Assembly (NCBI RefSeq): GCF_000620805.1
Contig: NZ_KK211187.1
Span: 653,957-717,956 of the forward strand
Length of the DNA: 64,000 bases
DNA from: Exiguobacterium undae DSM 14481
GTDB lineage: Bacteria > Bacillota > Bacilli > Exiguobacteriales > Exiguobacteriaceae
Direction: 5' to 3'
Positions 60,794 to 64,000 of the stretch are shown here, piece by piece. How positions within the stretch are numbered: the stretch's first letter is position 1; each line of letters opens with the position of its first letter. The notes beneath the pieces were generated by a model that did not search any database, was not told the DNA's origin, and saw nothing but the letters and a program-made list of their open reading frames with translations. Made by a program: the position numbers and the translations under genes.

Positions 60794-62058
60794 GTAAGTT
60801 GATGCGGAAGTTTTTACTCGCCGTCATCGCCCCGTTACTGATCATGGGGGTGCTCAGTTTTGGTCTGACAGCGTTTCTCGTCAACCGGTTTGCGGAAGAC
60901 GAACGTTACAGTCAACTGGCGCGGGAAGCGAATATCATCGAAGAAGCGCTGACGGAAAATCGACCGGTCCCGCGTGAAATTCAAGGCTTCATCACAACGA
61001 ACGGCGTGACGGAACGGATTGGCGGGCGTGGCCGGCAAGTCGTCGACTTACCGATTTTAGAGGACTTGCAACAAGAGGACGTGATCGAAGTTCAAGGGAA
61101 TCGTCTGTTGACCTATCAGGTGACAAACGGGGAAACGGTCATCACGACGATTCGGGAAGCACCGCTTGCGAGCAGTGCGCTCGACGGCGTCTATGTAGCG
61201 ATTGGCATCGCCTTTCTCGTGACGCTGTTGCTCGCGGCAGGACTTGCCTATTACATGGGCCGGCAGTTCATTCGCCCGATCATTGACTTACGCGCCGTTG
61301 CCAAGCAGATTGGCGACGGCCAAAAAGACGTTGTGCTACCGGACCGACCAAACGATGAAGTCGGGGAACTGATCAGTGCCGTGGACGAGATGCAGGAACA
61401 ATTGGTCCAAAAAGAGGTCTTACAGAAATCGTTTATCGCCGGTATTACGCATGATTTACGGACGCCGCTTGCCATCATCCGCAACGAAACAGAAGCTCTT
61501 GCGGCAGGTGTGATTCCGGTCGAAGAGTTGCCGGAGGTGACCGACAGCATCATCGAGGAGACGGACCGCTTAGGTCTCTTGATTGATGAGACACTCGTCT
61601 ACTCGAAACTGGCCGGCGGGATGATGCCGCTTGACCGAACGGAAGTACAGCTTGATCGGCTGGTACAGGAGACGGTCGAACGCCTGCAGTCGACGTTCCA
61701 AAAAGACGGTCTCCGTTTGACGGTTGTAACGGAACCGGTTCAACGATTCCTTGATCGCCGGATGTTCGAGCGGGTTCTTGTCAATTTCCTGATGAATGCG
61801 CACGTCGCTGCCCCAAGCGGGAGTGAAGTCCGGGTCCGGCTGGTGTCGAACGAGCTGACGGTTGACGACGCCGGAAGCGGCGTCGTAGAAGCCGATCGGG
61901 CGACGATTTGGGACCTTTACGTCAAACAAGCCGGCGGTTCCGGACATGGACTGGGGCTTGCGATCAGCCGGTTGATTCTCGACAGTCACGGCTTGACGTA
62001 TGGCGTCCGGGACAGTGAACTCGGCGGCGCCTGTTTTTATGTCCGATTCAAAGAATAA
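60790..62058 (+). CDS. Sensor histidine kinase
   Basis: A 422-residue membrane kinase. TM1 (about residues 8-30), a small extracellular sensor (~31-135), TM2 (~138-160), a HAMP domain, the H-box His221 (ITHDLRTPLA), N-box VNFLMNAHVAA, and the G-box GSGHGLGLAIS. The ATP-lid Asp motif DDAGSGV is present. The signal is unknown; envelope or metal stress is plausible given the divergent secreted protein. Pairs with the regulator just upstream. Confidence 0.93.
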   Translation: MSKLMRKFLLAVIAPLLIMGVLSFGLTAFLVNRFAEDERYSQLAREANIIEEALTENRPVPREIQGFITTNGVTERIGGRGRQVVDLPILEDLQQEDVIEVQGNRLLTYQVTNGETVITTIREAPLASSALDGVYVAIGIAFLVTLLLAAGLAYYMGRQFIRPIIDLRAVAKQIGDGQKDVVLPDRPNDEVGELISAVDEMQEQLVQKEVLQKSFIAGITHDLRTPLAIIRNETEALAAGVIPVEELPEVTDSIIEETDRLGLLIDETLVYSKLAGGMMPLDRTEVQLDRLVQETVERLQSTFQKDGLRLTVVTEPVQRFLDRRMFERVLVNFLMNAHVAAPSGSEVRVRLVSNELTVDDAGSGVVEADRATIWDLYVKQAGGSGHGLGLAISRLILDSHGLTYGVRDSELGGACFYVRFKE

Positions 62059-62099
62059 AAAATGTCCCGCTCCTCATGCTTGATGAAGGGCGGGACATC
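62056..62099. terminator. Bidirectional terminator
   Basis: ATGTCCCGC (62062-62070) pairs with GCGGGACAT (62090-62098); an A run on the left gives a T tail for the minus-strand gene. The inner part TCAT/ATGA can also pair. Confidence 0.75.
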
Positions 62100-62103
62100 G
62101 TGT

Positions 62104-62607
62104 TCATTCAGAATCGTTTGCTTGGACGAGGCTTGGTTTGACGAGTGTATAAAATTCATCACTCATCCCGACGCGGCTGCCCATCTGGCAAGCCAGTTCA
62201 AGTGTTTCTTGGTAGAATTTCGCGACCAGGTTATGGTTTTTGATGTGCATGTCCTTCATCGCTTTTTCAACACCGAGGACAACTTTCGCGATTTGATCAT
62301 CGGCATCATTTCGGACAGGAACGACGTTTTCCGGAAGATCAACTTCTTTATCGTGTCCGTTAAAGCGGAACGACGCCCCGAATCCAAGGTGCTCGAGGAA
62401 GAAATGCGGTAACAATTTCCCGGCGAAGAACTGGTGCCACTCTGATTCTTTCATCGTGTCCATGTCACGTTTGAATGATGTCGTCGCGAGTGCGTAGCGG
62501 TCATGTGTATCTTTCATGAACTTCTCGAGGATTGGCACCTGCATCGCAAACGAATTCTTCAGCAGATTATCGAGCTGTTCTTGCGTTAATTGTTCTTGTT
62601 CAGCCAT
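62104..62607 (-). CDS. Hypothetical soluble protein
   Basis: A 167-residue mainly helical protein from MAEQEQLTQEQLDN. It has no signal peptide or TM helix. I do not recognise a family; HFFLEHLGFGASFRFNGHDK in the middle and a DMHIKNHNLVAKFYQ segment stand out. ATG 62607 is chosen because the promoter found at 62639-62667 would put the longer start (62667) inside the promoter itself. Ribosome site is weak (GGGG). Confidence 0.75.
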   Translation of the reverse strand: MAEQEQLTQEQLDNLLKNSFAMQVPILEKFMKDTHDRYALATTSFKRDMDTMKESEWHQFFAGKLLPHFFLEHLGFGASFRFNGHDKEVDLPENVVPVRNDADDQIAKVVLGVEKAMKDMHIKNHNLVAKFYQETLELACQMGSRVGMSDEFYTLVKPSLVQANDSE

Positions 62608-62638
62608 CAGTTTAACCCCATTTCGTTTCGTTAGTTCT

Positions 62639-62667
62639 ATCGTAAGAAATTTAGACAATTCCGTCAA
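62639..62667 (-). promoter_or_regulatory. Sigma-A promoter of the 167-residue protein gene
   Basis: Read on the minus strand: TTGACG (62667-62662), exactly 17 bases, then TACGAT (62644-62639). This is a near-consensus vegetative promoter about 30 bases before the start codon. Confidence 0.75.
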
Positions 62668-62685
62668 ATCTTTTTCAAGAATAGA

Positions 62686-62710
62686 GTTTACCTATTTCAC
62701 AAAAGGGAAT
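62686..62710 (+). promoter_or_regulatory. Sigma-B (general stress) promoter candidate
   Basis: GTTTAC (62686-62691), a 13-base spacer and GGGAAT (62705-62710) match the Bacillales sigma-B consensus GTTTAA-N12/14-GGGTAT with two changes. The next gene starts 34 bases further on. Confidence 0.6.
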
Positions 62711-62744
62711 TCTTCTACTATCGAAGAGTTGAGGGGGAGTTAGC

Positions 62745-63227
62745 ATGAAACGAGTAGCAATGACAGGGGTATTAATCGGAGCATGTCTAATTCCAGTGAC
62801 AGCTTTCGGTGCAAGTGACGTGACGTACAAAACAGGAACGATTCAAAATAAAGAGTTCGGTTATTCCGTCAAGGCGACGAAGGCGTTGCAAACGGCCATC
62901 AAGCAGGATAAAGTCGAGCTCGTCAAAAACAAAACCGTGAAGTCGAAATACGGCACCGTGACACGCAGCGGAACGTTTTCGCTTTATTATAAGGTAAAGG
63001 GGAAAGATCAGTTGCTCGTCAACTTGAACTTTGAACCGAAGAAATTATCGAAAAAACAATTTGAGAAACAAGTCGGATACGGCACGTATCTCGGTACAAA
63101 AGGCAACAAAACGTATTATTACGTCCAGCCGACCGAAGCCGTCAAAGGGGCAGTCGGTAAAGCGAAAATTGCCAACTTGATCACAAGTGACGTTCCGGCG
63201 ATGATGAAGACATTTAAATTAAAATGA
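62745..63227 (+). CDS. Secreted hypothetical protein
   Basis: A 160-residue protein with a signal peptide (residues 1-22, MKRVAMTGVLIGACLIPVTA, cut near FGA). The mature part is rich in Lys and Tyr with beta-strand patterns (FSLYYKVKGKDQLLVNLNF; NKTYYYVQP). No family recognised. ATG has GAGGGGGAGTTAG upstream. Its upstream sequence fits a stress promoter, so it may be an induced envelope or secreted protein. Confidence 0.8.
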   Translation: MKRVAMTGVLIGACLIPVTAFGASDVTYKTGTIQNKEFGYSVKATKALQTAIKQDKVELVKNKTVKSKYGTVTRSGTFSLYYKVKGKDQLLVNLNFEPKKLSKKQFEKQVGYGTYLGTKGNKTYYYVQPTEAVKGAVGKAKIANLITSDVPAMMKTFKLK

Positions 63228-63240
63228 GAAAACTGCAAGG

Positions 63241-63268
63241 AGCACCAGCTTTTGCTAGTGCTTCTTTT
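63241..63268 (+). terminator. Terminator of the secreted hypothetical gene
   Basis: AGCACcAGC and GCTaGTGCT form a stem around TTTT, followed by TCTTTT. Confidence 0.7.
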
Positions 63269-63304
63269 GATGGTTCGATATAGTAAAGGTTGAGGTGAAG
63301 TGAA

Positions 63305-64000
63305 ATGGAATGGACAGTATCAGAAGTCAAACAAACAACAGAAGTTCTACAACTTGAGAAATGTGTTAATGATCACGATGGCATTGAATTGAAAGTCGCG
63401 GCGGATTGGGTCGGACAAAACGATTTTGCCGTTTATGACGATACAAAATTGATCGGTTATCTGCAAGCCTTTGCGTACTTACCGACGGAATGGGAAATCA
63501 ATGTGTTCGTCGATCCGGATTACCGGAAACAAGGTATCTTCAAGACGCTTGTCGAAGCGGCGAAAGAAGCAGCTCGTCCGCAAGGCGTTGAAGCGTTTAC
63601 GTTCGTCATTGATGATGAAAGTAAATCAGGGCAGGCTGTCCTTGGTCAGCTCGGTGCGGAGTACCGGATGACGGAATACAATATGGTCTTGAAAAAAGCC
63701 CAGTTGTTCTTAAAAGCGGATCCGGATTTCGAACTGCGGGAAGCAACAAAGGACGATCGTCCGTTCATCGTCGAGACACTCGGTTCATCGTTCGGAAACA
63801 CAGCCGATGAAGCGGAGTCGATCTATCAGGCGATCGAGTCGGAGGATCGCATCACGTTCATCGGTGTCGCAAACGGCAAACCGGTTGGTGTCATTCGGGC
63901 GTACTTGGCGTCTGAGACACAAGCGAGCATCCATGCGTTTGCCGTTCGTCCGGAAGCGCAAGGCAACGGCTATGGGAAAAAGATGTTGAAGTTGATGGTG
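63305..64000 (+). CDS. Tandem GNAT-domain N-acetyltransferase (3' end outside window)
   Basis: The frame from ATG 63305 (MEWTVSEVKQTTEVLQLEKC, after GAGGTGAAG) stays open to the window end, giving 232 residues. It holds two GNAT domains: the first with VFVDPDYRKQGIFKTLVEAA (residues ~75-95), the second starting near residue 140 (FELREATKDDRPFIVETLGS) with FAVRPEAQGNGYGKKMLKLM at the cut end, which is the acetyl-CoA loop. Substrate unknown. The first domain likely keeps the fold with reduced catalysis, as is common in such doubles. Confidence 0.88.
   Translation, partial: MEWTVSEVKQTTEVLQLEKCVNDHDGIELKVAADWVGQNDFAVYDDTKLIGYLQAFAYLPTEWEINVFVDPDYRKQGIFKTLVEAAKEAARPQGVEAFTFVIDDESKSGQAVLGQLGAEYRMTEYNMVLKKAQLFLKADPDFELREATKDDRPFIVETLGSSFGNTADEAESIYQAIESEDRITFIGVANGKPVGVIRAYLASETQASIHAFAVRPEAQGNGYGKKMLKLMV

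Noticed and set aside
1-64000. CRISPR arrays, tRNA or rRNA genes
   Set aside because: No regularly spaced direct repeats with unique spacers, no cloverleaf-like sequence with a CCA end, and no rRNA-like conserved stretch was noticed; a covariance search would settle this.

Overview
The window looks like chromosomal DNA of a motile, low-to-mid-GC Gram-positive bacterium of the order Bacillales. Genus Exiguobacterium is my best guess, inferred from gene content and codon style and not tested against a database. Genes have strong AGGAGG-type ribosome sites and U-tailed hairpin terminators. The stretch tagO, LCP protein, yvyE, degS, degU, degV, comFA, comFC, yvyF, flgM, flgN, flgK, flgL, yviE, fliW, csrA follows the gene order known from Bacillus subtilis. 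I see no rRNA, tRNA or CRISPR array.

Layout. 1-12968: an rRNA uracil methyltransferase cut by the window edge, two small hypotheticals, a wall-teichoic-acid type glycerophosphotransferase, an AraC regulator, a chemoreceptor, a CBS protein, an EAL phosphodiesterase and an M3 oligopeptidase. 13143-21543: PTS EIIA-Glc, then a peptide-antibiotic detoxification locus in which two BceAB-type ABC transporters flank one BceRS two-component system, then an XRE regulator. 21591-27242: a NatAB-like exporter, and an mhqO-type dioxygenase gene broken by a TnpB-only IS200/IS605-group element, followed by an mhqD-like hydrolase. 27299-34497: small membrane proteins, a divergent SGNH hydrolase/acyltransferase pair, an Asp23 protein, the accessory secretion pair slaP-secA2, and pgmB. 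34754-44620: an SH3-domain amidase, a Rok-like nucleoid protein beside an AT-rich leader, tagO, a DUF418 protein, chrA, an acetyltransferase, an LCP ligase, yvyE and degSU. 44756-52608: degV, DNA-uptake genes comFA/comFC, and a flagellar operon with a clear sigma-D promoter that ends in fliW-csrA. 52745-64000: a squalene-synthase-like enzyme, a hydrolase, a YitT protein, a second EAL phosphodiesterase, a 580-base repeat-bearing gap, a secreted His-rich triple-repeat protein divergent from its likely two-component system, stress-type small genes, and a tandem GNAT protein cut by the window edge.

How parts work together. Envelope themes recur: teichoic acid synthesis and attachment (tagO, LCP, glycerophosphotransferase), S-layer-type export (slaP-secA2), wall hydrolysis, and envelope-stress sensing (Bce module, second two-component pair). 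Motility and lifestyle control recur too: flagellar operon, chemoreceptor, DegSU, CsrA/FliW, and two EAL proteins whose GGDEF domains look degenerate.

The most notable items are the base-exact TnpB insertion whose predicted guide matches its own empty site, a structured intergenic repeat family with two diverged copies, a ten-copy octanucleotide tract, the double-BceAB module, and a Rok-like protein next to very AT-rich DNA.
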